A DNA stretch of 64,000 nt from Balanoglossus misakiensis (lineage: Eukaryota > Hemichordata). The notes beneath the pieces are model-generated. The model did no database searches. It was not told where the DNA came from and saw only the letters and a list, made by a program, of their open reading frames with translations. Shown here one piece after another: positions 37,601 to 49,150 of the stretch (the stretch's first letter is position 1; the number at the start of each line of letters is the position of its first letter). The stretch spans positions 4,216,001-4,280,000 of the forward strand of contig CM082589.2 in the NCBI GenBank assembly GCA_040954595.2. Reading direction: 5' to 3'. The position numbers were made by a program, and so were the translations under genes.

Positions 37601-38486
37601 GACGACAGCTTGCGGGATTGGTATCAGGAACGACACCACCCAGATGATCAGGATGATGGAGAGGGTACGCTTGGCCGTGCTCTTGAACATGAGCGGTCGA
37701 CATATAGCGAAATATCTGTCCACCGCAATGGCGCTCAGGGTCAGCACAGATACACTCATGGAGGTGACCTTAAAATTGAGAAGAACAAATCCGTCCAAAA
37801 TAAATCAATATAAATTGTCCTGTTTCACGTTAGTGACGTATAGGAAAGGAAACAGACTTTATGATGGAAATTCAGCACTTTTTGCCGGATTTCGCGAATG
37901 TCAATTACGCTAATTGCCCACGACTTGTGAACTGTTTAGTCCTGACTATGATATATAATCGTCCGTTTTCCCTAATGATGTCGATACATGTTACTTTTAA
38001 AGTCAGTAAATGTCAAAGAAAACGTTCAACTCTGTCGGATTTACGGGGTGTAATTTCACTTCATACCTGGAAGTATGGGATTAATTTGCAAGCCAGGTTA
38101 CCAAAATACCACGTCTCCGTGACATCGAAGACGACGGTGACTGGCAGGCAGATGAGCGATACCAGAATATCGGCAACCGAGAGGTTGACGATGTAATAGT
38201 TGGTGACCGTCCGCATCTGGGGGTTCCTAAGTACTGCATAGCAGACGAGAACGTTGCCGAGCAAGGCCAGCAGGAATACAATCGCGAAGGCGATGATGAC
38301 TACCCACTCGTGGGGGGCTGGGTAGATGAGATTCTCCATCTTCCTTTTGTAAACCAGGTCGTAATAGTTATCCCAGTCGTAGTCCATGGCAGAGTTGGAA
38401 CTGATATCTTCCTCGTCGCAGAAAACAGACAATGCACCGTCCAGAGTTTCGTTGTCGGCAGACGGTAACCCACAATTGGCCGCCAT
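34421..38486 (-). CDS. Orexin/allatotropin receptor-like GPCR, gene B (5 exons, 423 aa)
   Basis: Class A peptide GPCR, paralog of gene A, same expected role as a plasma-membrane neuropeptide receptor. Complement of join 34421-34608, 35405-35529, 35896-36194, 37529-37768, 38067-38486; all introns are GT..AG with phases 0,0,2,1, as in gene A. Seven helices lie near residues 60-84, 96-120, 131-160, 175-197, 231-256, 285-309 and 338-360. Landmarks: N78 (1.50), D106 (2.50), C133 to C218 disulphide, Q140 (3.32), DRY 157-159, P244 (5.50), CYLP 299-302, N307 (6.55), H343 (7.39), NPIVY 353-357. Sequons are at N12 and, unlike gene A, at N206 in extracellular loop 2. Cysteines 374, 375, 377 and 378 suit palmitoylation. 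The ATG at 38486 has A at -3 and G at +4. The tail is shorter than in gene A and ends in TGA. No frameshift or lost key residue is seen, so the gene looks functional. Confidence 0.95.
34609..35404 (-). other. Gene B intron 4
   Basis: Phase 1 intron of 796 bases, GTAAGT to TCTCGCAG. Nothing else is seen in it. Confidence 0.9.
35405..35529 (-). other. Gene B coding exon 4 (R320 to S361)
   Basis: Acceptor TTTTTTCAG, donor GCG|GTAAGT, phase 2 in and phase 1 out. Encodes extracellular loop 3, one residue shorter than in gene A, and TM7 with H343 and NPIVY. Confidence 0.95.
35530..35895 (-). other. Gene B intron 3
   Basis: Phase 2 intron of 366 bases, GTGAGC to TTTTTTCAG. Nothing else is seen in it. 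Confidence 0.9.
35896..36194 (-). other. Gene B coding exon 3 (residues 221-319 plus 2 bases)
   Basis: Acceptor TTTCTAG, donor GAG|GTGAGC, phase 0 in and phase 2 out. Encodes the KVYH entry of TM5, P244, a third intracellular loop rich in His/Asn/Gly (KHRHNDANGSGANR) that differs from gene A, then KSRRKVAK and TM6 with CYLP and N307. Confidence 0.95.
36195..37528 (-). other. Gene B intron 2
   Basis: Phase 0 intron of 1334 bases, GTAAGC to TTTCTAG. It contains an aagatggcgg (YY1-like) word at about 36527 on the plus strand. No coding content is recognised in it. Confidence 0.9.
37529..37768 (-). other. Gene B coding exon 2 (residues 141-220)
   Basis: Acceptor ATTTTAAG, donor GAG|GTAAGC, phase 0 at both ends, 80 codons. 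Encodes the rest of TM3 with DRY, FKSTAKR in loop 2, TM4, and extracellular loop 2 up to C218. It is four codons longer than gene A exon 2, all in loop 2, and includes the sequon N206. Confidence 0.95.
37769..38066 (-). other. Gene B intron 1
   Basis: Phase 0 intron of 298 bases, far shorter than the equivalent 2256-base intron of gene A. Nothing else is seen in it. Confidence 0.9.
38067..38486 (-). other. Gene B coding exon 1 (residues 1-140)
   Basis: Encodes the extracellular N-terminus with an acidic, Tyr-rich stretch MDYDWDNYYDLVY (residues 34-46), TM1, TM2 and the start of TM3, ending on Q140 before CAG|GTATGA, phase 0. From HEWV to PYFQ it matches gene A at 67 of 82 residues. Confidence 0.95.
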
Positions 38487-38489
38487 CTT
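38479..38489 (-). promoter_or_regulatory. YY1-type motif over the gene B start codon
   Basis: On the minus strand the initiator context reads AAGATGGCGGC, which is the classic YY1 consensus with the ATG of gene B inside it. YY1 sites of this form are commonly placed just downstream of transcription starts and over initiation codons. Function here is inferred from the motif only. Confidence 0.35.
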
Positions 38490-41400
38490 TACGGCGACGG
38501 GCGGTGTCTCCTTTTTGACGTGTATGAGAAAGCGCTGGAACGGCGATATTTACTTCTTGCCCGTCTTCGCTGTCAGTTATCCAGAGATAATGCCCTTCCT
38601 GCTTCGACTTCTATACGTCAAGGTTCGAACGTCGGATTCGAGTAACTCAAAGCGTTTCACGCTGGGCTAATAACCGGCGTGTTTCAAGTGGACATTTAAG
38701 TTAGCTTCTGATACTAGTATGTCACATTGTATGTCAACAGGGTGGTACGACCTTGGACAGTAAAGAGACCAAAATGAGCCGGATAATCCTTTTCTATATG
38801 AACAAAAATCTGTACCAGTCTTAGAGTAGCATGACCATTAAAACTGTGACATTAGCGATTCCTTCCGCGATAGATGCGCGCTTTCCTGGATCAATAACCG
38901 TCCTTGTGTAAACTCGTCTTATGGAGGGAAAGTAACTGAAGTAGGCACCTAATTCCGGTTCCTTGTCAACTTCTGTCTCTTCGTCTATTCATAAACCATC
39001 AATGGAGATTCCTTTGTGTCGATATATGTGTCTTCTCCCAATATCTGTGGTTAAAAGAATGAAATGCGCATTCGTGTTAGGAATATTAAATCACTCTGGT
39101 TTGATACCCTCCTGCATCAAACGTCGCCGTAATTTGGCGGGCTTTTTTGTCGTGTACATGTACGTGCGGCTGCAATTACATGGAAAACAGGTATGGTGGT
39201 GGTTGATGTATAACCCATTTGTCAGAGGACAAATTGGCCGGGACTGCTACACAAGAGTGGGACTAAGAAGATAGGAGACACTAACTGAATGGTTGAAGTG
39301 CTTTCGTGTGTACGCAAATATGAGGTAAATTTAGTTCGCAGGAGACAGGCAATAAAGAATTATCCCCGCTGTTTGAATTTTATAGATACACGACGCTTCA
39401 CCCAATAGAGTCAGCGGTCTCACTATCCTACAAGGGTCATTTGCGTTCCATCTCTTGAAAAACGTATCGCACCCAAGTTGAGTGGCTGTCCTCATCCCAA
39501 TTGGCCTATTGACATATTACCCTTAGCTGTTTCTTCATCAAATGACAAAATACCAGCAACAATATCGTCGGATCTGTGCTTACAAGTGACTGACAGGTAA
39601 CGTTTGTGGTATTCGATTAAAATGGGAAAGATGGACGCATTAGCGCATGTAATTCTGTCATTTTGATTTAATATGTTTATCTTTCTAAAAAGATGGCTTT
39701 ACAGTACATTGGGTGGTATTGTGGCCCAGACTTTTTATAACGTTGTAACTCAACTTATTAAACATATGTGAATGCCCAGTCATTGTGATGTCACAAGGCC
39801 CAGTATACCTGTCAATAATGTTTCGTGAGAGGAAACAATTTTGTTCCACTATCCGGAGATAAAAAAAAAAGTTGAAAATGGATGGAGGTGATGACTGCGG
39901 CTGTGTCTATGTATATCCAGTGCGGAAATCAACAAGGTCTGCTTGGATGCGGCTCAGACGCGTGTTATAATTTCTGTCAAAGTGTCTTGACAGCTCTGTC
40001 GCGACAGGTTTCCTGAATTGGTGTTAGCACACTTCCCTGACCTGGGGAAGAATCGTCACGTCTGGTGAAGCAGCTGTCCGCCGGCAGAGAAGTACACTAA
40101 AACAAGCGTTATGCAATAACTGCCACGTGTTGATGAATGATTTATATCCGCGCGGACGCTGTTGAACGTTGGACGCACTCTCAGAACAGAACGATGCAAA
40201 TTTTCCCAAGGAATGAACATTGCACTCTTTGAGATAATTAAACCAGGGTAGAGCCTTTTTTGTTTCAAGACCGTCTCCTCAGAATCCATCAAAACACCCG
40301 TCGCGTGACGTCATTGCTATCACTAATGGATGAGCCGTAAGGTGGGCACATAGGCGATAAAATAGTGTCGTAAAGTGCCGCGAAATTATACAATGACCCA
40401 TTACACAATGACTGACAGTTGAAAAAAGGATAGACGCAGGCAATCAACGATTTTACAACTTGCTGTGGCTTCGATGAGGTTTGACAAATACTCCTTCTGT
40501 TTGCCGTCTGCTGTATTGAATAGCAATATATTACACTCGCTATGCAAGCATTCATCCGGTCGAAGTACTGTATCAGAAGCCCTCTTAATATAATCTCAAT
40601 TCATACCCGTAAAATATCTTGTACCAGAGCGATTCAAAACTGAGATAATAGATAAAAGAGATAGAAATTGCCCACCGTATTCTCAAGCGACATTACGTTA
40701 AGTTGTACGCGGATGAGAATGGTTTACACTGTCTGAAAGTCTTTACGCTGCAGCTAGGTAAGTTTTGAAATGTGTGGCATCAGTCTTCGGGTTAATACTT
40801 CGGTTCGCTGCCATCAGATACAATTTGGTACAAGCCCTTTGAATAAATAGCGAATCACAAGTTTCTCTTTCCGGGGGTAAATGACTGTGCATTGCCGGAT
40901 GCTCGCTGTATTATATTTGTATTTAATTCGGGGGGAAAACGTTTTACGTAGCGCACGCATGGAGAGACGCGGAATTGTTTGACGCGGCGCGTCCGTGGAC
41001 CTGTCTGTTCTCATTAGAGACCCATCTCGGGTGCGTGTTTGAAATGCCAGAGATCGCGCTCCCCCTCCTATACCTGACGATTAACTCTGATGGCTGCGAA
41101 ATGGAACTTGTCTTCCGTACTTTCATTAGTGACTAATGTCGCGATTCGAGTTCTTCTTCGTTTTTTTATTGCTTCGCAGTTTGAATGCCCCCCGTGCGTA
41201 ATGCACATCACAGGTTTTATTACTGAGAATCCCTTAAAAAACGAAGCGCAAGCGTAAAATAAGTAACTCCAGTATTAACTTGTGGCGGTTACCGGCCACG
41301 GTGTCTAGAATCTAAAAGAAGGTAGACTGATCCCGATGAAGGGCAGGGGTTTTAAATATAAAGCTATACATCACACTCACTTCATAATCTCCAGTTTTTT

Positions 41401-44400
41401 TACACGAAAAAGAATAGTATGACCTTGGCGTGATCATAGCTTTCCGTTAAACTCTCTATCCCACACCATTATATCTACAGTGTTGAGTTTGCAAAATAAA
41501 TCAAATCGTCGATTCCTTGAACATGGTCTCATTAACCTAGATAAGTATAAAGACATCTAAGAGTTCTAAACGGGATTGCGTCCTTAAATCAACTCACATG
41601 GCGACCACTGATCGCTGTTGCGACTTAAAGCTATCAACCAGATAAACCCCACGCAGTAATTGTCAGTAAGAGAAACGCATGACGCTGAGATCAGAGAGAT
41701 AACGCTTAATTTCACGTGCTCTATAGGTATGTATGAAAAAAGTAAAAATTAAAGACGTAAAAGCCAAGATAAAATACACTGTATTATCGCAAAATAATAT
41801 GCATTGTATAAAGATTTGTCACACCACCAACCTTACCCTTCTATGCAGACGTTGGTGCTAACTACTGGAGTACCGTGACAACTTTACTAATGATAAATGG
41901 AAATAAGGAAATATTTACAGTTCTAATAATGGAGGCCTACCTACTCTCCTGCAAAAGTTCTTAAAGTGCTAAAATAAATATATTAACAGATTTTGCTTGT
42001 TCCTTAGCTCACCAGCTTTTCCTAACACTGTAATTTAAATGTCATCAGAAAGAGGTAAATACCCGTAGACAGTATACATTTGGACAAAATCAACAGTTGT
42101 TATTGAAGCTAAGGGGTGCGCGCGCACGAACAGAAAACCTCGCCAATGTAAGGTACGGCTTCGAAGTGAAATGATTGCCTTGTTTTCTTGCTCATGGTTA
42201 CAGCGTGGAAAATAAACAGAAGCTAACTCCGTGTCTCGGTAGACGAATCAGCCAAACACGCAGAACGGCAGCCACCACCATCAATAAATTACCGAATGCA
42301 CGCTTGCCGGATAATTGATTTATTTCTTACAAGAATAGCGTTGAAGTAAAGGGCTAACAGCGTGTACTGTATTTCCTTGCCCATTTACTGATTTTGAATT
42401 ACCACACAGTAAGGTGGCAGAGTAAACCTCGTGATACAGCAGCTTAATTTTGTTATCGATCGTATGAAATGATATAAATCAACATTTCGACCACTTTAAA
42501 AGTTCACGACATCGTGACCAATAATCCACCTTTTCCGTCGGTAATCATTAGAAATCTTACTTGAATAATAAAATGTTAAACTCTCATTCCTTTTAATTTA
42601 TGCCCTTCAATTTTAACATTTAACATTTGTCTTGAAATGATAAGCTTAGCATGAATAATACCTCACAGGGAAAAGGTTAACATTTGGATTGATTGTACAG
42701 ATCTGAATAAATGAACCAAAAGCGACCTTTCAAGCACAGGTCACGAATAAGCTTCCCCTTGTAAGATTATCGGATAATGAATTATAAAAAAATGTGATAA
42801 TTTGCTGGCATAACATTTGAAGGCACCGGACTGGCTACTTGGACAATGTCCTATGCATCTATCGAATTGAGGACAGACATGTTCAGTCTGTACGCTCTCA
42901 GTTAATGAAGATGGCTGCAAATGCTGTAACGATTGACTAGAATTCACATTATGTTTTTTTACTAAAGGCTGACGGATAATAGATGACTCTTTTCTGCTGC
43001 ACATTTCATATGGAATGACAGTGCGTCATAAACATCTTGTCGCGTCCACAAATATCGCTAGATAGAAATAGACGATGATTTATAAGTTATACCAGATGTC
43101 AACGATACACTTCATTTTTTGCAGAGAAGGTCCAGACCTAACACACTTGTATCATTTCGCGATTATCAATCTGATAATTGTCAACCTTTCATGCTCGTTT
43201 CGACAAAAATAATTCCACGTGGTGGAGCTGTACACAGATCCAGCAAAACACTGCGTCGCCCGGCAGGACGCAAATTAGAAAACGTTTTAGGCCAATTGGT
43301 GAAAGTAGCTCTCCCGCCGTTTCCGAGAGGGAAATGGTAGGTTGGTTGGCCATCTCCAATAAAACACAGCGTGTCGCTTTGAAAATTGAACTCACCCGTT
43401 TGGTGTCGCGTGTGTGACGTGATGGATCGACTCGACCACTTGGCCCGGGCGGGGAGCGAGTCCAGTCCAGCTAGGCGCTTGGAACGTCAATGAAGGCACG
43501 TCAGCAACGACACGCTTTAAAATACATGCGTTCACACACTCCTTGCTGTCACGTACATTGTATGTAATCGAGAGTGACATGCATGTGGAAAAAAAATCAA
43601 TTCGCCCGCGGCGTATAGTAATGTTCGAACTCGTGTCGTAAGTCTGCACATCCCATGAAAGGTGGGGCATAATTAATGAGTTTTACGTAGCAGTAAGTGG
43701 CGGCAACAGCTGTTTATATGTACATGTAAATATGATTTTTGTTGTAAATCATATACGACGCATTCGCGATTGTAATCTCCGATCTGTCAGACAGACAGAA
43801 ACTAAGCTATCGTAAAAGATGAACATCCGGGACAATTGATATGAATAAATGTTGCGAGCAGAGAAATCGAATCCGACCAGATCTACACTGATTATCGACT
43901 TGTTGTCAACGCTAAATATTCTGTCATGTGGCGCGTGAATGAGAATGCACGACGTGCATGAACATGCGTAAGACGCACGTCATCACACCAAACCGACAAC
44001 TATGTGGTTGTCCCGTTGTACCATGAAACGTCAAACTGTGACGTCACGGAGGGCAGAGGATAACTGATAAGGCTGTATTCACCTCTTCTGTACTTTCTAT
44101 TGTTTCGCCAAGGTCAAAATATTGGATGAGGATCAACAACTACCGTAACACAACTATAATTGCACGTCGCAAGTTTCAAAGGTGCTTTAAGCTGTCGACC
44201 AATAATGACATTTGGCAGGAACTTTACTACAATATCAAAATCCAAATAAAACACTAATTATGATTAAAGAAATACATGGAATTAACGAATCATTACAAAC
44301 ATCTAATCAAAATGAATTAATGTAATAAACAAAATAGTTTTACTACTAACTGAACCTGCGTAAAGTACCTGCGCATTGGAGTTTGACGATTACACGATTC

Positions 44401-45527
44401 GAACTCATTAATTTACAAATACCGCAACAGATAGAAGATGTTGGCCAACTGAGATCTTGTTAAATGGTTCGAAATAAGTATCTACCCACACAAATAATCC
44501 TCGTAACACCCTCATTGCATGGATATAGCCTAATCATCAATCATTGTAACACGTGCAGATGCTATTAAATACAACAATCATGCAATTGGGGCCTCAATTT
44601 CGTTTTATAGAAAGCAAATGCACAGAATATCTGTGTGTGGCATATACCATACAAAACTCACTTTGCAAATGACATACAATGATACTAAACAGCTATTGGA
44701 ACCGCTGTGTATACGTAAAATAAATACTACACACTGTGTATAAAATTTGTACATATTTGTATTAGACATTTGTTCGATGTTGGAAATATTTCATGGCCTA
44801 TTAAAAGACCGTGTTACTGTGTAACGATTACCGATCATTGACCGTCGGAGAGAAACCCTCAGCAATAGATGATTTTCCGCTCACTGCGAGATCTCACGAG
44901 ATCTCACGAGACTTGAAAAGGGTTCAAGTGCTCCACATACGAAGTTCTGATGACGGAAGATATATGGTTGTTACCAGCGGGCAAGCTCATCAGTCGAAGC
45001 GATCGCTAAATTGGATTCTAAGCAAGCAATAAAGATAGCGTTTGGTGATGACTACCCGATGGACGAGCAAATTTCGACTTTTTTTCTCTGACAAGTCAGC
45101 GATTCATCACCTTCGGTGTGACAACCAGAAAAGGGTGTACGCGCAGACCGTAAAACTAGTAAACTCTCTCTCTCTCCCTCCCCCCTCGCCGTCGCCGTGA
45201 TTTTAAACCGGCCTGAAGTGATGATCGTATCGCGACGTGTTGCACACGTCACCAAGAATCACGTCCGTCGCGGCGCCGTTTCAAACAAGTCTTAACATTT
45301 TGAAGTGCGTGTCTGAGCACAACTTCCCTGGGCTGTTCCCGTTTTATTGAATGTCAGCGGAAGCGGTAAGACAGTTCTAATGGCATCAAAATTCACGGCA
45401 GTCACTGTGAAATCCGTCGCTGTCGTCCGCTAGTTAAATCGCCTCGACGACGTATTTTGGGATCTTCCTAATCAACATTTCAATCAGAGACATTTTGTAT
45501 ATTCGTTTGAAAGAGGGCATGCTTTAC
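38487..45527. other. Right flank, part 1: no gene recognised
   Basis: Upstream region of gene B and beyond. No further exon with a family signature is seen. It holds a partial repeat-end copy at 44863-44930. The promoter of gene B is presumably in the first part, but no TATA box or other clear core element is visible. Confidence 0.5.
44863..44930 (+). repeat. Isolated repeat end related to the 45.5 kb element
   Basis: aatagatgattttccgctca and the following gcgagatctcacgag..acttga match the inverse of the right end of the element at 45528-45773. The ten-base word atctcacgag is tandemly duplicated here. Similarity stops after about 60 bases. Confidence 0.7.
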
Positions 45528-45773
45528 AAATAGACCATTTTCAGAACTCCGCGATATCCTGCGCGATCTCGCGTGGATTGGACACTCTCATGTGACAAAA
45601 GACAAAACACATGGCCCATCATGTTAAACGACATACAATACAAAGTTACAATTTTTGTTAAAAAATTCTAATTTCATACAAAGCTACACTTGTATTACTT
45701 GGCTACCAACCCGTTGCTACGGTAATTATTCAAGTCTCGCGACATCTCGCAATGAGCGAGAAATCGTCTATTC
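45528..45773. mobile_element. MITE-like element with terminal inverted repeats
   Basis: The left end aatagaccatttt..ctccgcgat..gcgcgatctcgcg and the right end (on the reverse strand aatagacgatttctcgctca..gcgagatgtcgcgag) are imperfect inverted repeats of about 45 bases. The body is about 245 bases, non-coding, and related to 17450-17612. A small non-autonomous DNA transposon is the likely interpretation. No transposase is seen. Confidence 0.6.
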
Positions 45774-46656
45774 GCATGAGACCAGCTGCCACTGCCTGCT
45801 GTTGTTGTTTCTCTCCTCTTATCTGATGGAGACAGCGATAACTGAGAGCACAATCAGCGAAGATCTCGAATGAAGTACCTGTTCTGTTTGTTTTCGCAAT
45901 CTCGATCGCCCCTCTCGGGTTTCGCGATCTTTCCGAGCCGCCGTCATTCTTATACGCTGATATGCAAAGCAGAGACATTATCTGGCGCGTGTACTAACAG
46001 TCCCTACGGTCGCCCGTGATTAGAACACGTTGCTGGGATCGATAACGCAACAGAAGAAGTACCACTCACATACAAAAATTCGAATGATTACATAAGACTA
46101 TATGATATTTCAAGCATTATCTCAATAAAAATCAAGTTACTGAAATGATGATGGGAGATTGTGTCTCCAATATGGCGACTTAATGTTTGACCAGTCAGTA
46201 AAAGCCTGCTTTTTGTAAAGTTGCTGACGGCTTCAGTTTTTGAAAAGTTGTCGTGATGTTAGAGATGAGACACAATCTATTTTTACTTTTCAAAATTATA
46301 GAATATATTTTTCGATTCCGACTCGTCACCCACACAATGTTCCAGACCACAATAACTTACTGTAGAATTGTAATTATCATGTCATGTAACCCTGTGCGTA
46401 TCTCTCCACAGCGCTCAATTCCAAACGTATTCCTTTCATAGGCTGTAGTTAAGCGACCGACTCGCATACATGTACTGTAAGTTAAGTACTCACCTACCAT
46501 ACGGTAAACGTGCCACAAAACTTGGTTTGATTAGCAGTTTTAAGTGTCATTATATGGACGGGATGGCTAGAAGCTTACGTATGTCACTCATACCCAGTTC
46601 AGCAATGCTCTTAAGGACAACCGCGATTCACTCTAACCATATTTGAAATTATACAT

Positions 46657-46877
46657 TAACACGATTGGAACTATTTTGGGATAATTGTATGGTAATTAAC
46701 TCTGTAAAACTCTCAGCACACTGCATGTAGCCTACACACTCGACATATTTATCATTTTGTTTTGTTTCGGTCAAACAATGACAGAAATAGCACATTCTCC
46801 CCAAGCACAACGATATTTATAGTTTTGTACACATTTTAGCGGTATGCAATTATCCCCAAATAGTTCCAATCGTGTTG
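46657..46877. mobile_element. MITE-like element with 34-bp inverted repeats
   Basis: The arms 46657-46690 and 46844-46877 are inverted repeats identical at 31 of 34 positions (core aacacgattggaactattt), with a 153-base AT-rich spacer. The word ACAT lies directly outside both ends (46653-46656 and 46878-46881), a possible target-site duplication. No coding capacity. Confidence 0.7.
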
Positions 46878-49033
46878 ACATTAAAATTTTACTTTTCACC
46901 TAGAAAAAAAATGCATTGTGAAAGGATGGTAAACTGTGGTCACGCAGCTTTGCCAGTGAATTTTCAGCATTAAGAACAACCCGAATGGACCTGTTCAATG
47001 TTTCAGTCTCAGTTGACCACGCTTAGTTGTCGGAGCCTATCCCCAATACGAGCAGGATGAAGTATACCAACGTTGCAGTTTTGAGTAACCTACCAATTTG
47101 CAATTGACCAGAGCGAGACATTCCAATTAACACATTGACAGTAACGTAACGCGCACGAGGTGGCGGCCCAGCATCGCGCACTGAGATTGGCCCCTCACAT
47201 CTGTCGCCGGCGAAGTGTTGACATCCAGGAACAAAAGTGACGGCACGCGACACGTTACACCGTCTCTACAAACAAAAGAATGATTAAGCGATAATTACCT
47301 AGATTGCTGACAAATATCGCGAGTACTGTCTACAAGACTGCAGTGTGACGAACCACTCCTCTCGGTTTCGATGTCGCTTGCTTTTTGTCAACGCAATCAT
47401 CCTCGCATATCCCCAACTTCAATCGAAATCGTTTATTTTCTGCCGCCCGAGCACCCCGTGGGCTTCGCAAGAGACGACACTATTCAGTACAGGCGGTTTG
47501 CGAGTGGCAAATACTACTGTCGTTCCTTCAGTTGCTCTCCGCACACACTCATTGGGTGTTCATTAGCGCCGACCTTGGCAGAATTATAGGTTAACGCTCC
47601 TAGGCAGCTCCCGTTACGGATGCCGTTTTGTCCTGTTTATCTTTCAGTGATTGCTGGCGGGCGTAAGTGTGTCGTTGTCGAGGCCTATCACGCCATCACT
47701 GTAATCAGTCAGAGATGAGGAGATTGTGCAAATAACAACTGCAAATTATGTCTATATGAATAGGACGGGTAAATCGCGCCTACATGACCGGGGTGGGTAA
47801 CACGAACACCGTCTCTCGCTCTTTCTCTCTCGCCAGGAAATGAAACGCACGTCTGGGCAAGTCAATAAAGGGTGGGACTATGCGGCCAACGCAAACTCGT
47901 CATCGCATACCAAACCCGCTTGCTTGATAAGTTTCCTCGGCCGAAACTACCGAAGACAGCGGCGTCGTAAACAGAGCAACGCTTGGTCGAATCAAGATAA
48001 GACACGATTAAGTTCAATAAATATAATGGCATATTTCATTGTGGAGTTTTTCCTTGGGTAAAAACACATATCCACGATATGGGATTCTAAGCATGGGCGA
48101 GAGTGATGACGCAAAAGGAATTCTGTCTAAACTCCAATACCAGTAGCCAATCAGAAAACGATCAAACGATCGGCGTCATTTCAGGAAAGCGACTCGTAGT
48201 TTTATCCAGCAATAAAGCCATAGACCAAATTTAGCTGGGGGGAATACAAATGCGATTAAATTTAATGACAATTTTAACGTCATGCGGCGAATTCTAAACC
48301 GATGAACAACAACAAAAATCATTGAATCATTTACACTTAAGTGGTAATGTGCGTAATCCCAAACTGTTATTTCCCCGTTCTGTGAAAATTGACAGTTTCA
48401 ATTTGTCGGAAACGCACCAATGGTCTTAAGGCACAAAAAACACATTAGGGTTAGCCGAGGCGCAAACATTGGCAGCATCCGCGGCGAAAATCGATGCCTT
48501 AATAACGCCGTTCTGCGCGGAGACGATGGCTAATAAATCTCGTCTTCATTAGGTGGTTGTTATTTAGCTAGGAAATCCGATTCTGGATCCACTTGCCGCG
48601 TGAGTTATGTATCCAGCGCAGACAGATAGGCGCGAAATCATCTGATTAAAGCAAATATTGCTTATTAGCCATGGCAGTCAGGTTTGAAACAAGTAGACGA
48701 CGAAGTAATTGCGAAGGCATTTTGTGGATGGAATGAAAATGGGCAGACGACAAGACACGGTGATGGCGGAAATCATCGTTTTTGTTGTTGTTGTTTTTTG
48801 GAAGTTGTCTGAGGTCAAACCCTGATTCATTATATATCTACATGTTGTTACGGTAGAAATAACCGGGAGCACACAATGGAGTCGGTAGTTCAACATCATA
48901 ATATATAATTGAACAACTAGCCTTCTAAATCAAAAGGACTCACAGAAAAAAAATGTTTTATGTGCTTTACCCTGCTTGGTCGAGGAGTTACCGAGTCCAC
49001 AAAAGTCCTGGCCGAACTCAAGCTTCACCAAGG

Positions 49034-49150
49034 CACAGAAGTCCGTTGCTGACGAAGTCCGTCATTCACAGAAGCCAGTTGCTCACAGAAGTCAGTTGCT
49101 CACATTAGTCCGTTGCTCACACAAAGTCCGTTTCTCACAGAGTCCAGACC
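49034..49150 (+). repeat. Imperfect 17-bp tandem repeat, about 7 copies
   Basis: Successive variants of CACAGAAGTCCGTTGCT, for example cacagaagccagttgct, cacagaagtcagttgct, cacattagtccgttgct. This is a minisatellite, degenerate at both ends. It has no coding frame that I would trust. Confidence 0.9.

Noticed and set aside
47023-47253. Minus-strand frame with a hydrophobic C-terminal stretch, opening after a TTTGTAG acceptor-like site
   Set aside because: Starts at GTG, and no homology or partner exons can be seen; the acceptor-like word alone is not enough.
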